From contig JANQEL010000288.1 in assembly GCA_028278345.1 (NCBI GenBank), positions 1 to 64,000 of the forward strand: DNA of 64,000 nt, written 5' to 3'. Every line of letters starts with the position of its first letter. Position 1 is the first letter of the stretch. Below, in pieces: positions 23,590 to 32,305 of the stretch. This DNA comes from Myxococcota bacterium (GTDB lineage Bacteria > Myxococcota_A > UBA9160 > UBA4427). Both the position numbers and the translations under genes were made by a program. Below the pieces are notes generated by a model that worked only from the letters and a program-made list of their open reading frames with translations, did not search any database and had not been told where the DNA came from.

Positions 23590-25194
23590 ATGAGCGACGA
23601 CGTCGCCAATGTACTCATCATCGGAGCCGGAGCTTCCGGCGCGGCGGCGGCGTGGAGCCTGGCGGAGACGCGCATGCGCGTCGTGTGTCTCGAGCAGGGC
23701 GACTGGGTCAACCCGTCGAACTACCCGACGAACTCGGCCAACTGGGAGAGCCAGGCGTTCGGCCCGTACAACATCGACCCGAACGTCCGCGGTCTCGATA
23801 CCGACTACCCGATCAACAACGACGACTCCGAATGCTCGGTCGTCAACTTCAACGGCGTGGGCGGGAGCACGATCCTCTACGGAGCGCACTTTCCGCGCCT
23901 GCATCCTTCGGACTTCAAGGTGAAGAGCCTCGACGGCGTCGCCGACGACTGGCCCATCGACTACCACACTCTCGAGCCCTACTTCGCAGAGAACGATCGC
24001 ATCATGGGTGTCTCCGGCATCGCCGGCGACCCCATGTACCCGCCCAAGGACCCGCCGCTGCCCCCGATCGCGATGGGGCTCGTCGGCGAGACGCTGGCGC
24101 GTGGCTACAACAAGCTCGGATGGCACTGGTGGCCTTCGGATAGCGCGATCATCTCCGAGCCCTACGAAGACCGCGATCGCTGCCTCTACCTGGGTCCCTG
24201 CCTCAGCGGCTGCTCTCAGGGTGGCAAGTCGACGACCGACATCACGTACTGGCCGAGAGCCGTGAAGCGCGGCGTCGAGTTGCGCACGAGGTGTCGCGTG
24301 CGCGAGATCACCCTCGACGAGAATGGCCGCGCAGATGGCGTCATCTACTACGACGAAAACGGCAACGAGTGCCGCCAGCGCGCCGAGATCGTCATCATGG
24401 CGTGCAACGGAGTCGGCACCCCGCGCATTCTGCTGAACTCGAAGTCGAGTCGTTTCCCCGATGGTCTGGCCAACAGCAGTGGCCTCGTCGGCAAGAACCT
24501 GATGTTCCACATCTTCGGTTACGTGCAGGGGTTGTTCGAGGAGCGACTCGACAGCCACAAGGGGCCGATCGCCTGCTGCATCCTGAGCAAGCAGTTCTAC
24601 GAAACCGATGCGTCGCGCGGTTTCGTTCGCGGCTACAACATGCAGATCACCCGCGGCGCGGGTCCTCTCGGCACGGCCATGGCGGGCTTCGCCTCCGGGG
24701 CTGTTCCGTGGGGCAAGGGACATCACGAGGCTTTCGCCAAGCAGTTCGACCACACAGCTTCGATCGGCATCGTCGGCGAGGATCTACCGGAAGAGCACAA
24801 CACGGTGACCCTCGACCCCGAACTCGTCGATTCCGACGGCATCCCCGCGCCGAAGATCACCTACAAGTACTCCGAGAACAGCCTGAAGCTGATGCATCAC
24901 GGGCTCGATCGCGGCGAAGAGGTGATGCGCGCCGCCGGCGCCAAGGATGTGTTGAAGGCGGGGCCGCTGAAGCCCACGGGCTGGCACCTGATGGGCACCG
25001 CGCGCATGGGCAACGATCCCGAGACATCCGTGGTCAACAGCTGGGGGCGCAGCCACGACGTCAAGAACCTCTTCATCGTCGACGGCAGCATCTTCGTCAC
25101 CTCGGGCGGTGTGAACTGCGCGAGCACCATCCAGGCGTGCGCGCTCTACATCGCCGACTCGATCAAGAAGAACCTCACCAACCTCTTCGACTGA
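23590..25194 (+). CDS. GMC-family FAD oxidoreductase (gluconate 2-dehydrogenase large-subunit-like)
   Basis: 534 residues. The FAD-binding GAGASG lies at 12-17, the GMC signature NGVGGSTILYGAHFPRL near 95-111, and the C-terminal catalytic pair is His466 (GWHLMGTARMG) and Asn509 (GGVNCASTIQA). Members oxidise alcohols, sugars or sterol-like substrates and pass electrons to a c-type or other acceptor. CLYLGPCLSGC adds a cysteine cluster often seen in the dehydrogenase branch. The ATG follows GGGGATCAAGA. A small subunit-3-like gene begins 13 bp downstream, supporting a membrane/periplasm-linked dehydrogenase complex, although no cytochrome subunit is adjacent and no signal peptide is seen. Confidence 0.92.
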   Translation: MSDDVANVLIIGAGASGAAAAWSLAETRMRVVCLEQGDWVNPSNYPTNSANWESQAFGPYNIDPNVRGLDTDYPINNDDSECSVVNFNGVGGSTILYGAHFPRLHPSDFKVKSLDGVADDWPIDYHTLEPYFAENDRIMGVSGIAGDPMYPPKDPPLPPIAMGLVGETLARGYNKLGWHWWPSDSAIISEPYEDRDRCLYLGPCLSGCSQGGKSTTDITYWPRAVKRGVELRTRCRVREITLDENGRADGVIYYDENGNECRQRAEIVIMACNGVGTPRILLNSKSSRFPDGLANSSGLVGKNLMFHIFGYVQGLFEERLDSHKGPIACCILSKQFYETDASRGFVRGYNMQITRGAGPLGTAMAGFASGAVPWGKGHHEAFAKQFDHTASIGIVGEDLPEEHNTVTLDPELVDSDGIPAPKITYKYSENSLKLMHHGLDRGEEVMRAAGAKDVLKAGPLKPTGWHLMGTARMGNDPETSVVNSWGRSHDVKNLFIVDGSIFVTSGGVNCASTIQACALYIADSIKKNLTNLFD

Positions 25195-25207
25195 ACTGGG
25201 AGCCCAC

Positions 25208-25657
25208 GTGTCGAACGACTCCGTATTCAACGATGCCCAACGAGCCGCACTCCCCGCGCTGCTCGATACGATCGTCCCCGCGAGCGACGACGGTGTGATG
25301 CCGAGTGCGGCCGACGTGGCTTTCGACGCCTATCTCGCCACACAGGGCCTGGGCTTCGTGCCGGTGCTTCAGGGCGTCCTGGACCAGCTGACTACCGGCT
25401 TCGCTGAACTCTCACCCGACGAGCGACACGCCCGAATGAGCGAGCTGCAGAACGAGCAACCCGCCTTGTTCGCAGGCCTGCTGACCTGCGTATACGACTG
25501 CTACTACCAGGACGACCGCGTCCGCGAGAAGATCGGCGTGGTTCGCGGCCCGGTCTTCCCACAAGGCAACGACGTGGCGCAGGGTGACCTCTCGCTGCTC
25601 GACCCCGTGATCGAGAACGTCGACGCGTACCGCTACCGCGATCCAACCGCCGGCTAG
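25208..25657 (+). CDS. Gluconate 2-dehydrogenase subunit-3-like protein
   Basis: 149 residues, GTG start 13 bp after the GMC oxidoreductase. The opening FNDAQRAALPALLDTIVPAS and the following helical region are typical of the small subunit-3 family, which accompanies GMC dehydrogenases and is thought to help assembly or electron transfer. Usual members carry a Tat signal. This one begins directly with the domain, so export, if any, would need another route, matching the signal-less large subunit. Its last four bases overlap the end of the convergent LLM gene. Confidence 0.82.
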   Translation: MSNDSVFNDAQRAALPALLDTIVPASDDGVMPSAADVAFDAYLATQGLGFVPVLQGVLDQLTTGFAELSPDERHARMSELQNEQPALFAGLLTCVYDCYYQDDRVREKIGVVRGPVFPQGNDVAQGDLSLLDPVIENVDAYRYRDPTAG

Positions 25658-26511
25658 CGCCCTGCCCGCTCCAACAGCGCATCCGTCCGCATCTCGAGCT
25701 TCTCGAGGGTCGCTGCGCCGAGGGGCACGATCAGCTGCTCTACGCCCTGATCGGCGTACGCCCGAAGGGTTCCCGCGTTGACGGGATTCCGGTTCGGACC
25801 GATGTAGAGGGTGATGTCATCGCGCGTGCGGCCTTCGGCTTCGAGAGCAGCGTCCAGTTCGGGCAGCTTCTCGGCCAGGGCCTCCGGGGTGAGATCGTAG
25901 CCGTACCAACCCTGCCCTCTTTGCGCGACGCGACGCAGCGCAGGCTTGCTCTCCCCACCGAAGAAAATCGGGGGATGTGGAGTCTGCACGGGCTTCGGAT
26001 TGAAGTGGCACTCCGTGAGTTCGACCGTCGGACCCGAGAACTTGGTCACCCCGGGCGACCAGAGGGCCAGCATGACATCGATGTACTCATCGCAAAGCCG
26101 CGACCGACTCCCGAAGTCGATGCCGAGATTGTCGAACTCCTCTTTCAACCATCCGATCCCGACGCCGAAGTCGACGCGTCCGCCCGAGAGGAAGTCGACA
26201 TCCGCGACCATCTTCGCCGTGTAGACGGGTTGCCGCTGGGGGACGAGGCAGATCCCCGTCCCGAGGCGGACTCTCGATGTATGACTCGCCGCGAAGGTCA
26301 TCGACGTGAACGGGTCGAGTACGCCTTCCGGGTCGCCGGGAATCCGGCCATTGTCGCTGTACGGATAGGTGGATTCGTACTGCGGAAAGAACAGGACGTG
26401 TTCGGGAAACCAGATCGAGTCGATGCCCTTCGCTTCCACGAGTTGCAGCGCATCCCGGATGAATCCCGGTTCGGTGAATTGATTGAATGCCATCGCGGCG
26501 CCGATCTTCAC
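25654..26511 (-). CDS. LLM-class (luciferase-like) F420/flavin-dependent oxidoreductase
   Basis: 285 residues of the luciferase-like monooxygenase superfamily. The TIM-barrel landmarks are SIWFPEHVLFFPQYESTYPY, LGTGICLVPQRQP, the conserved SGGRVDFGVGIGWLKEEF and HPPIFFGGES. Length and motifs fit F420-dependent oxidoreductases described in actinobacteria more than two-component FMNH2 monooxygenases, but the cofactor cannot be proven from sequence. The GTG start overlaps the TGA of the BVMO gene (ACGTGA), so the two are translationally coupled and probably act in one pathway. Confidence 0.88.
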   Translation of the reverse strand: MKIGAAMAFNQFTEPGFIRDALQLVEAKGIDSIWFPEHVLFFPQYESTYPYSDNGRIPGDPEGVLDPFTSMTFAASHTSRVRLGTGICLVPQRQPVYTAKMVADVDFLSGGRVDFGVGIGWLKEEFDNLGIDFGSRSRLCDEYIDVMLALWSPGVTKFSGPTVELTECHFNPKPVQTPHPPIFFGGESKPALRRVAQRGQGWYGYDLTPEALAEKLPELDAALEAEGRTRDDITLYIGPNRNPVNAGTLRAYADQGVEQLIVPLGAATLEKLEMRTDALLERAGR

Positions 26512-28145
26512 GTAGCCTCCGTCGAAGTCTCGCCGTCATGCACGGGCTCGAAGGTGAATCCCTCGTAGTCGGCCTCCGCCACCTCGGACAGGCGGTCGAA
26601 GTACTGCGAACCCGACAGGTGCCCAAGGAACTGGCGGGGCTTGCCCGGGACGTTCGCTCCCATGTACCAGGAGTTCGCGAGCGGGAAGAGGGTGCGATCG
26701 GCGATCGCGTTGATCTCGCGATCCCAGCCCGCTTCGGCGTCTTCCGTGGCCTCGATCGCGCCGAAATCCTTCTCGCGCATCTGTCGAATGCAGTCGGCGA
26801 TCCACGCCGTGGTGCGTTCGCCGCCGAGCGGCATCGTAAAGAACACCCCGGGAGAACCCGGACCGTGGATCATGAACAGATTCGGATAACCCGAGATCGT
26901 CGTGCCGAGATAGTTGTCGAAGCGCTCGCCCCACTTCTCTTCGAGGCGAACGCCACCGCGGCCCTTCGGGTTGAGCTTCAGCATCGAACCACTCACCGCA
27001 TCGAAGCCGGTGGCCAGCACCAGCACGTCGATCGGGTGCTCTCCGTGCTTCGTGCGTACCGCATCCGGGGTGAACTCCACGATCGAGTCCTCGCGAAGGT
27101 CGACCAGGGAGACGTTGTCGCGGTTGTAGGTTTCGAAGTAGCCGTTGTCGAGGATCAGGCGCTTCGTACCGTAGTAATAGTCGGGCATCAGCTTCCGGGC
27201 GGTTTCCGGATCGCGCACGATCTCACGAATCTTGCCCCGAACGAATTCGCCGACCTCCTCGTTGAGTTCCTTGTCGGTCATGACCCCGACGAAGCTGTTG
27301 ATGGAGAGGTTGATGCCGCCCTCCTCCCACAGCTCTTCGTAGATGGCGTGGCGCTCCTCAGGCGTGTAGTCGGATGCCTTCCTGCGATGGGTCTTGAACG
27401 GCCAGCCGCCGCGATGGCACATCGAAGCGCGGAGGTCTTCCCAGTCCTCGCGGTACTTCTCGAGTTCCTCGCGGGTAAGCCTGCGGTTGCGCGCCGGAAG
27501 CGAGAACTGGGGCGTGCGTTGGAACACCGTGACGTGGTCGGCCTCCTTGGCGATCTCGGGTATCGACTGGATCCCAGAGGAGCCCGTTCCGATCACGCCC
27601 ACGCGTTTGCCCTCGAACGACACCTTCTCGTGGGGCCAACGACCGGTGTGGTAACACTCGCCGGCGAAGTCAGCGATGCCCGGATAATCGGGCATGTTGG
27701 CGACGAAGAGCGCGCCCGTCGCGCAGATCAGGAACTGCGCGGAGTGCGTTTCCCCCTGGTCGGTTTCAATCGTCCAGCGCTGGGTCGCTTCGTCGTAGCG
27801 CGCGTCGGAGATCCAGGTGTCGAACTGGATGTCCTTCAGCAGGTCGAAGCGTTCGGCGACGTGTTCGAGGTATGCGAGAACCGAAGGCCCCGGGGTCTGG
27901 GTTTCGGTCCACTCCCACTCGTCGACGAGTTCCTTCGAGAACGTGTAGGCGTAGAAGGGACTGCTCGGCGCATCGACGCGCGCACCGGGATAGCGGTTGT
28001 ACCACCATGTGCCCCCGACCCCGCCTGCACCGTCGAAGGCGCGGACCTCGAGCCCCATCTGGTCGCGAAGATGGTGCAGGGCGTACATGCCGCCGAAGCC
28101 CGCTCCGATGATGAGTGCGTCGTACTGTTCGCCGTTGTCGCTCAT
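26508..28145 (-). CDS. Baeyer-Villiger-type flavin monooxygenase
   Basis: 545 residues. Two Rossmann motifs, GAGFGG (14-19) for FAD and GTGSSG (186-191) for NADPH, flank the type I Baeyer-Villiger fingerprint FAGECYHTGRWP (160-171). VLATGFDA supports the family. Such enzymes insert oxygen next to a ketone to give esters or lactones, and some oxidise N or S. The start is placed at ATG 28145; the much longer open frame upstream lacks protein-like sequence. Only a weak GTGAAGAA precedes it. Coupled to an LLM oxidoreductase and divergent from a secreted amidohydrolase, it fits ketone degradation (alicyclic, steroid or terpenoid). Confidence 0.93.
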   Translation of the reverse strand: MSDNGEQYDALIIGAGFGGMYALHHLRDQMGLEVRAFDGAGGVGGTWWYNRYPGARVDAPSSPFYAYTFSKELVDEWEWTETQTPGPSVLAYLEHVAERFDLLKDIQFDTWISDARYDEATQRWTIETDQGETHSAQFLICATGALFVANMPDYPGIADFAGECYHTGRWPHEKVSFEGKRVGVIGTGSSGIQSIPEIAKEADHVTVFQRTPQFSLPARNRRLTREELEKYREDWEDLRASMCHRGGWPFKTHRRKASDYTPEERHAIYEELWEEGGINLSINSFVGVMTDKELNEEVGEFVRGKIREIVRDPETARKLMPDYYYGTKRLILDNGYFETYNRDNVSLVDLREDSIVEFTPDAVRTKHGEHPIDVLVLATGFDAVSGSMLKLNPKGRGGVRLEEKWGERFDNYLGTTISGYPNLFMIHGPGSPGVFFTMPLGGERTTAWIADCIRQMREKDFGAIEATEDAEAGWDREINAIADRTLFPLANSWYMGANVPGKPRQFLGHLSGSQYFDRLSEVAEADYEGFTFEPVHDGETSTEAT

Positions 28146-28308
28146 TTCTTCACTCGCGTTGGTTGCAGACCACGCTCCACGGTTGCGGCCCGTTCGAGGG
28201 ATGCCTGCGGCTCGATTCAGAGCCACTCTACCCTGTACGGCTCCTGGAAGCCCCCACTCGTCGGAGGGGCGACCTCGAGCGCGCCCCGCAGTACGGAGGT
28301 ACGACACG

Positions 28309-30129
28309 GTGCGGATCGGAACGTTAGCGGTACGACAGATACGCCGAACACCCCCGCCGAAGCGTCGCGTGTGCGGCCTGATCGGTTGCGTGTTCGCCTT
28401 GTGGGGCGGCCCCGCCGGCGGCGGGAAGAACGTGGCCGAGTGGGCGGAAGCGCTGCAAGCCAACGGCAAGCCCATCACTGTCTTCACGGCGAAGAAGATC
28501 TACACGATGGACCCCGGTCGCCCCGAGGCCGAAGCCATCGCCGTACTCGACGGACGCGTGCTCGCGACGGGAAGCCTGGCTTCGATGAAGCCCTGGCTTT
28601 CGAGGTACGCGCATACGATCGACGAATCGCTCGCAAAGAAGATCATTCTACCCGGATTCATCGAGCCCCACGCCCACTTCTGGTATTCGGCGGGCCTGAT
28701 GGCGCTCGACTACGTTGGACCGATCGAATTGCCTTCGCCGAACGGTACGAACCAACCGCTTTCGTCGATCGATGAGATCCTCGAGCGACTTCGGCAGTTG
28801 CACGAAGCGGAAGAGGACCCGACGCGACCCATCGTCGCCTGGGGTTTCGACCCGGCCTCACAAACCGGCGTGCTCGACCGCGACACCCTCGACGCGATCA
28901 GTCGCGAGCGACCGATCTGGGTCATCGCCTTCGCGCCCCACTTCGTCTACCTGAACAGCCCCGCGCTCGAGAAGAGCGGCGTTCCACCCGACACGACGAC
29001 CCATGGCGTCGGACGCTACCCCGATGGCCGATTGAGCGGGGTCTTCGGGGAGATCGAAGCGGTGCTGCCGGCGATCCAACCGATCGTGCCCGAGATGATG
29101 CGCGGGGGTGGCACGCGGGGTCTGCGGTTCATGAGCGGAGTCGCGCGCGATGCGGGCATCACCACCGTCTCCGAGCTGACGTTCGGATCCATCGACCTCG
29201 ACGCGCAATGGCGCGATTCCATCGAGGTGATCCGCGATTCTGCCTTCCCGATTCGCTTGCGGCTGGTCCCCATGGTGGGAACGTTCGAGAGGAAGTTCGG
29301 CGACGGCGCCATCGAGGCCTACCACCGACTGCGGGAGAAGAATGACGACAAGCTCCGCGTCGATGGCATCAAGTTCCTCACCGACGGCTCTCTCCCCCTG
29401 ATGTCGTCGATGGTGAACTTCCCAGGCTACCTCGACGGCGCCAACGGCCTCGTCAACGACGTGCCCTGGAAAGACCTCGTAGCGCGCCTGACGCCGTATT
29501 GGAAGGCAGGCATCCAGATCCACATTCACGCCAATGGGGACATGGCGATCGACGCGGCGATCGACGCTCTCGCGGGTCTGCAGCGGAACCATCCGCGCTT
29601 TGATCATCGCTACACCATCGAGCACTACGCCATCAGCAATCCCATGCAGGCGCGCCGCCTGAAGGAACTCGGCGGCCTCGCGAGCGTGAACAACTACTTC
29701 ACCCACTTCCGCAGCCAGCTCCACGCCGGCAAGGCCTACGGCCCCGATCGTGCCGAGGCGATGGGACGACTCGGTTCACTTGCTCGAGAAGGGGTCGTGT
29801 TCGCCTTGCACTCCGACTACCCACTCGTCGCAGTCCCGATGCATCCCCTCACCGCGGTCTGGACCGCAGTGAATCGCATCGCAGCCGACGGCCGAACCGT
29901 CGTGGCCCCCGGCGAGAAGATCAGCGTCGAACGCGCCATGCGCGCGATCACGATCGACGCCGCCTACGTCCTCGGGATGGAGAACGAGATCGGCAGTCTC
30001 GAGCCCGGCAAGTTCGCCGACTTCGCCATCCTGGAACGAGACCCGTTCGAGGTCCGCGAAAAGCGGATCAAGGACATCCCCGTGTGGGGCACGGCATTGT
30101 CGGGGAGGCTCTTCGAAGCGGGCGAGTGA
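28309..30129 (+). CDS. Exported YtcJ-like amidohydrolase
   Basis: 606 residues. The GTG at 28309 is chosen because a perfect GGAGGT sits eight bases before it, and it yields a signal-like N-terminus (RRTPPPKRR then VCGLIGCVFALWGG). The body is a YtcJ-type amidohydrolase: PGFIEPHAHFW (His121, His123), DGIKFLTDGS with the carboxylate-lysine region, IHIHANGD, YTIEHYAI and ALHSDYP, then the composite beta domain (GSLEPGKFADFAIL). Members hydrolyse amides, esters or cyclic ureas with one or two zinc ions. It is divergent from the BVMO/LLM operon, which may supply an ester, lactone or amide for it. Confidence 0.88.
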   Translation: MRIGTLAVRQIRRTPPPKRRVCGLIGCVFALWGGPAGGGKNVAEWAEALQANGKPITVFTAKKIYTMDPGRPEAEAIAVLDGRVLATGSLASMKPWLSRYAHTIDESLAKKIILPGFIEPHAHFWYSAGLMALDYVGPIELPSPNGTNQPLSSIDEILERLRQLHEAEEDPTRPIVAWGFDPASQTGVLDRDTLDAISRERPIWVIAFAPHFVYLNSPALEKSGVPPDTTTHGVGRYPDGRLSGVFGEIEAVLPAIQPIVPEMMRGGGTRGLRFMSGVARDAGITTVSELTFGSIDLDAQWRDSIEVIRDSAFPIRLRLVPMVGTFERKFGDGAIEAYHRLREKNDDKLRVDGIKFLTDGSLPLMSSMVNFPGYLDGANGLVNDVPWKDLVARLTPYWKAGIQIHIHANGDMAIDAAIDALAGLQRNHPRFDHRYTIEHYAISNPMQARRLKELGGLASVNNYFTHFRSQLHAGKAYGPDRAEAMGRLGSLAREGVVFALHSDYPLVAVPMHPLTAVWTAVNRIAADGRTVVAPGEKISVERAMRAITIDAAYVLGMENEIGSLEPGKFADFAILERDPFEVREKRIKDIPVWGTALSGRLFEAGE

Positions 30130-30144
30130 CCGACGACTCGGGGT

Positions 30145-30645
30145 TCAGCTGCCACGCGGGTCCATGCGCACGATGGCCATGTCGAAGCGCTCTTCCACCG
30201 GCTTCGAGAGCTGCTCCTTCCAGAACGGATACTTGGCCATGAGTGCACCGAGTGCGGCTTCGATCTCGGCTGCATCCTCGACCACCACGGCCTCGAGGGG
30301 GTAGATCTTCTCACCAAGTTTCATGCGTACGCGGGAATCGGCTTCGACGTTGGCGTTCCAGAACTTGTCACCCCACTCGCCGCCTTCGAAGTAGACGCTC
30401 GGCACGTAGAGCTTGTCGCCCTGCCCTGCGCAGACGGTCGTCACCGAATGCGGAATGCCATACCAGGTCTTCGTCTCGAGGAAGACCTCCTGGAATTCGT
30501 CAGAGAAGGACCAGTCGGTGACCGCCTCGCTCACGACGTCGCCGTTGAGACGCATCCCGGGCCGGCGATCCTTGGGTTCGATACAGCCCATGGCCGTCGC
30601 AGTGAGCAACACTGCAAGACCGGGGGCGATGACTCGATGTTTCAT
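30145..30645 (-). CDS. Lipoprotein with PNPOx-like split-barrel domain
   Basis: 166 residues from ATG 30645, after GGCGGGAAG. Residues 4-20 are a hydrophobic signal ending TAMGC, a near-lipobox with Cys21. The mature part (TDWSFSDEFQEVFLETKTWYGIPHSVTT; KLYVPSVYFEGGEWGDKFWNANV) resembles the FMN/F420-binding split-barrel proteins related to pyridoxamine-phosphate oxidase. Cofactor binding in a lipoprotein would be unusual, so the family call is tentative. A copy of the 17-bp palindromic repeat lies 53 bp upstream. It converges on the amidohydrolase with a 15-bp gap. Confidence 0.65.
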   Translation of the reverse strand: MKHRVIAPGLAVLLTATAMGCIEPKDRRPGMRLNGDVVSEAVTDWSFSDEFQEVFLETKTWYGIPHSVTTVCAGQGDKLYVPSVYFEGGEWGDKFWNANVEADSRVRMKLGEKIYPLEAVVVEDAAEIEAALGALMAKYPFWKEQLSKPVEERFDMAIVRMDPRGS

Positions 30646-30697
30646 CTTCCCGCCTTTCGTGTTCATACGGCCAACCCCCGAAACCCGCGTCACGGTT

Positions 30698-30714
30698 CAA
30701 CTGGATTCGAATCC
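30698..30714. repeat. Second copy of the 17-bp palindromic sequence of 5667-5683
   Basis: CAACTGGATTCGAATCC here is the exact reverse complement of the 17-mer at 5667-5683. It lies upstream of the leftward lipoprotein gene. A 14-base partial match also covers the first codons of the SurE-like gene at 18837-18850, where it is coding and may be coincidence. Confidence 0.45.
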
Positions 30715-30745
30715 CATCGACGAAAACGAAACCACACTCGAGCGA

Positions 30746-31204
30746 TCAAGCCCCTGCGTGCCGTGCCTTGCTCTCGAGGATCGGGTCGATCGTCTGGTGA
30801 TCGATCACACGGCCATCCTTTGCCAATCCCTCGACGAGGCTCCCGTTTGGCGCGTAGAGGCCGAACAGCACGAGCGCACCTTCCGGGCCACCGATTTCGA
30901 CGTGGACATCGCCGGGGGCCTTGTGCACCCAAGTGCCGGCAGGCTTGACGACGCGGCCGACTTCCTTGCCCGTCTCGAGGTCGATGTCGATGACGGTGAG
31001 CTCACCCGTGAGCACGAGCGAGGAGACCGCCGCCGTGTGTCGGTGAAGGTGGCAGGCGCTGTGTGGGTCCCAGCGATACAGAAGGTCCACATGTCCGTCT
31101 TCGCGCACGTCGAGGACCGCGCCCCAATAGCTGATCGGATGATCGAATTGCGCCTCACCCTCGTAGTGCTTCCAGCGGAGATCGTCGTGCTTCAACAGGT
31201 TCAT
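30746..31204 (-). CDS. Cupin-domain protein
   Basis: 152 residues from ATG 31204, preceded by GAGGAACTCCCC; two upstream in-frame ATGs have poorer ribosome sites. A single small beta-barrel is indicated: SACHLHRHTAAVSSLVLTGEL carries the first cupin motif, with three histidines able to bind a metal. GTWVHKAPGDVHVEI forms the second with two more. No oxygenase-specific motif is visible, so it could be a small dioxygenase, isomerase or sensor. It is divergent from the Ddn-like gene at 31297. Confidence 0.82.
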   Translation of the reverse strand: MNLLKHDDLRWKHYEGEAQFDHPISYWGAVLDVREDGHVDLLYRWDPHSACHLHRHTAAVSSLVLTGELTVIDIDLETGKEVGRVVKPAGTWVHKAPGDVHVEIGGPEGALVLFGLYAPNGSLVEGLAKDGRVIDHQTIDPILESKARHAGA

Positions 31205-31296
31205 GGGGAGTTCCTCGGTTTCTGGGAGCGGGGGTACCATGAGGTCGCCGTCCTGACATGGCGAACCCAAAGATACTGATCACCGAGCAACCGTAA

Positions 31297-31785
31297 ATGT
31301 TCGAATGGCTCAATCGCCTCGGCTTGGCCGCGAGTTCATCGAAGCTCGGTGGCGTCTTCTATCACGTCGTCTGCCGGCGGATCGACATCGTATTGATTCC
31401 GCTCACCGGAGGTCGGCTGGCGATGGGCCCACCCGGGCAGACGGTCTTGATCACGACCACCGGCGCGAAGAGCGGGAAGGCGCGAAAGGCCTCTCTCGCC
31501 TTTCTCTGGCATGGCAACGACATGGTAATCGTCGCTTCGAAGGGCGGTGCTGCGAATCACCCGGGGTGGTATCACAACCTGAAAACCGACCCGAGGGTAC
31601 GCGTCCAGTACCGCGGCGGGGATGAGATCCGCGTGGCACGCGAAGCCGAAGGCCCCGAGCGCGACGCCTTGTTTCGCGCCATGGACGAACGGTTCGAAAC
31701 CTTCGGTCCCTACCAGAAGCGGGCGAAGCAGAGGACGATTCCCGTGATGGTGCTTTCGTCCAGGGACGCCACCTACTCCGGCTGA
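31297..31785 (+). CDS. Nitroreductase-family deazaflavin (F420)-dependent protein, Ddn-like
   Basis: 162 residues of the split-barrel family that includes mycobacterial deazaflavin-dependent nitroreductase Ddn. Landmarks are VLITTTGAKSGKARKASLAF, MVIVASKGGAANHPGWYHNL and DPRVRVQYRG, the F420-binding strand set. Family members reduce quinones or nitro compounds with F420H2. It pairs tail-to-tail with a second Ddn-like gene (13-bp overlap). The presence of two such genes and two LLM genes in the window implies the host makes F420 or a related deazaflavin, although no biosynthesis gene is seen here. Confidence 0.88.
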   Translation: MFEWLNRLGLAASSSKLGGVFYHVVCRRIDIVLIPLTGGRLAMGPPGQTVLITTTGAKSGKARKASLAFLWHGNDMVIVASKGGAANHPGWYHNLKTDPRVRVQYRGGDEIRVAREAEGPERDALFRAMDERFETFGPYQKRAKQRTIPVMVLSSRDATYSG

Positions 31786-32228
31786 CAGTCGAAGACCGGG
31801 ATGTTCCGGTCCGTGCGCGCCTGGTAGTCGTCGAACTCGTGGTAGTGCTCGACGCAGACGGGCCAGAGGGCGGCCTTCTCCTCGTCGCTCACCTGACGCG
31901 CCACGAGGTTCATGCGCTTGCCCTTGTACTGGGCAACGATCTTCGGGTTCTTCTGGATGTTCTTGACCCACACGGGCGATTTCGGCGCGCCGCCCTGGGA
32001 GCCGACGATGATCACTCCCTGCTCGTGAGGCACGTACATGAGGGGCACAGTCACCTTCTTCCCACTCCTGGCGCCGGTCATCTCGATGAGCACGACCGGT
32101 CGCCCCTGGAAATTGCCCATCAGCCGACCGCTCGTAAGCTTGTAGACGAGAACGTTCAGCTTCGAAAAGGGCTTGATGAAGCGGCGGAGTGTCTTGAATT
32201 CCTTGTCGGTCATCGGATTCTCGGCCAT
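31773..32228 (-). CDS. Second nitroreductase-family deazaflavin-dependent protein, Ddn-like
   Basis: 151 residues. GGAAGGAGGG lies seven bases before ATG 32228. The Ddn fold is marked by LTSGRLMGNFQGRPVVLIEM, TGARSGKKVTVPLMY, VIIVGSQGGAPKSPVWVKNI and NPKIVAQYKGKR. It is a diverged paralogue of the convergent gene at 31297; the two differ mostly in the N-terminal helix, which sets membrane or quinone contact in this family. It has no close operon partner: the DUF3604 gene upstream on the same strand starts at 34183 and ends 78 bp before it. Confidence 0.88.
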   Translation of the reverse strand: MAENPMTDKEFKTLRRFIKPFSKLNVLVYKLTSGRLMGNFQGRPVVLIEMTGARSGKKVTVPLMYVPHEQGVIIVGSQGGAPKSPVWVKNIQKNPKIVAQYKGKRMNLVARQVSDEEKAALWPVCVEHYHEFDDYQARTDRNIPVFDCQPE

Positions 32229-32305
32229 GTCGGAACCCTCCTTCCAGGTGGGGATCACATTCGTTCGCGCGAGCACGCAGCCCGTCCAGTTTCAGAGCGT
32301 TGCTG

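Noticed and set aside
26487..28775. Long plus-strand frame opposite the BVMO gene
   Set aside because: It is antisense to a monooxygenase with both Rossmann motifs and the BVMO fingerprint. The translated product shows no recognisable domain.
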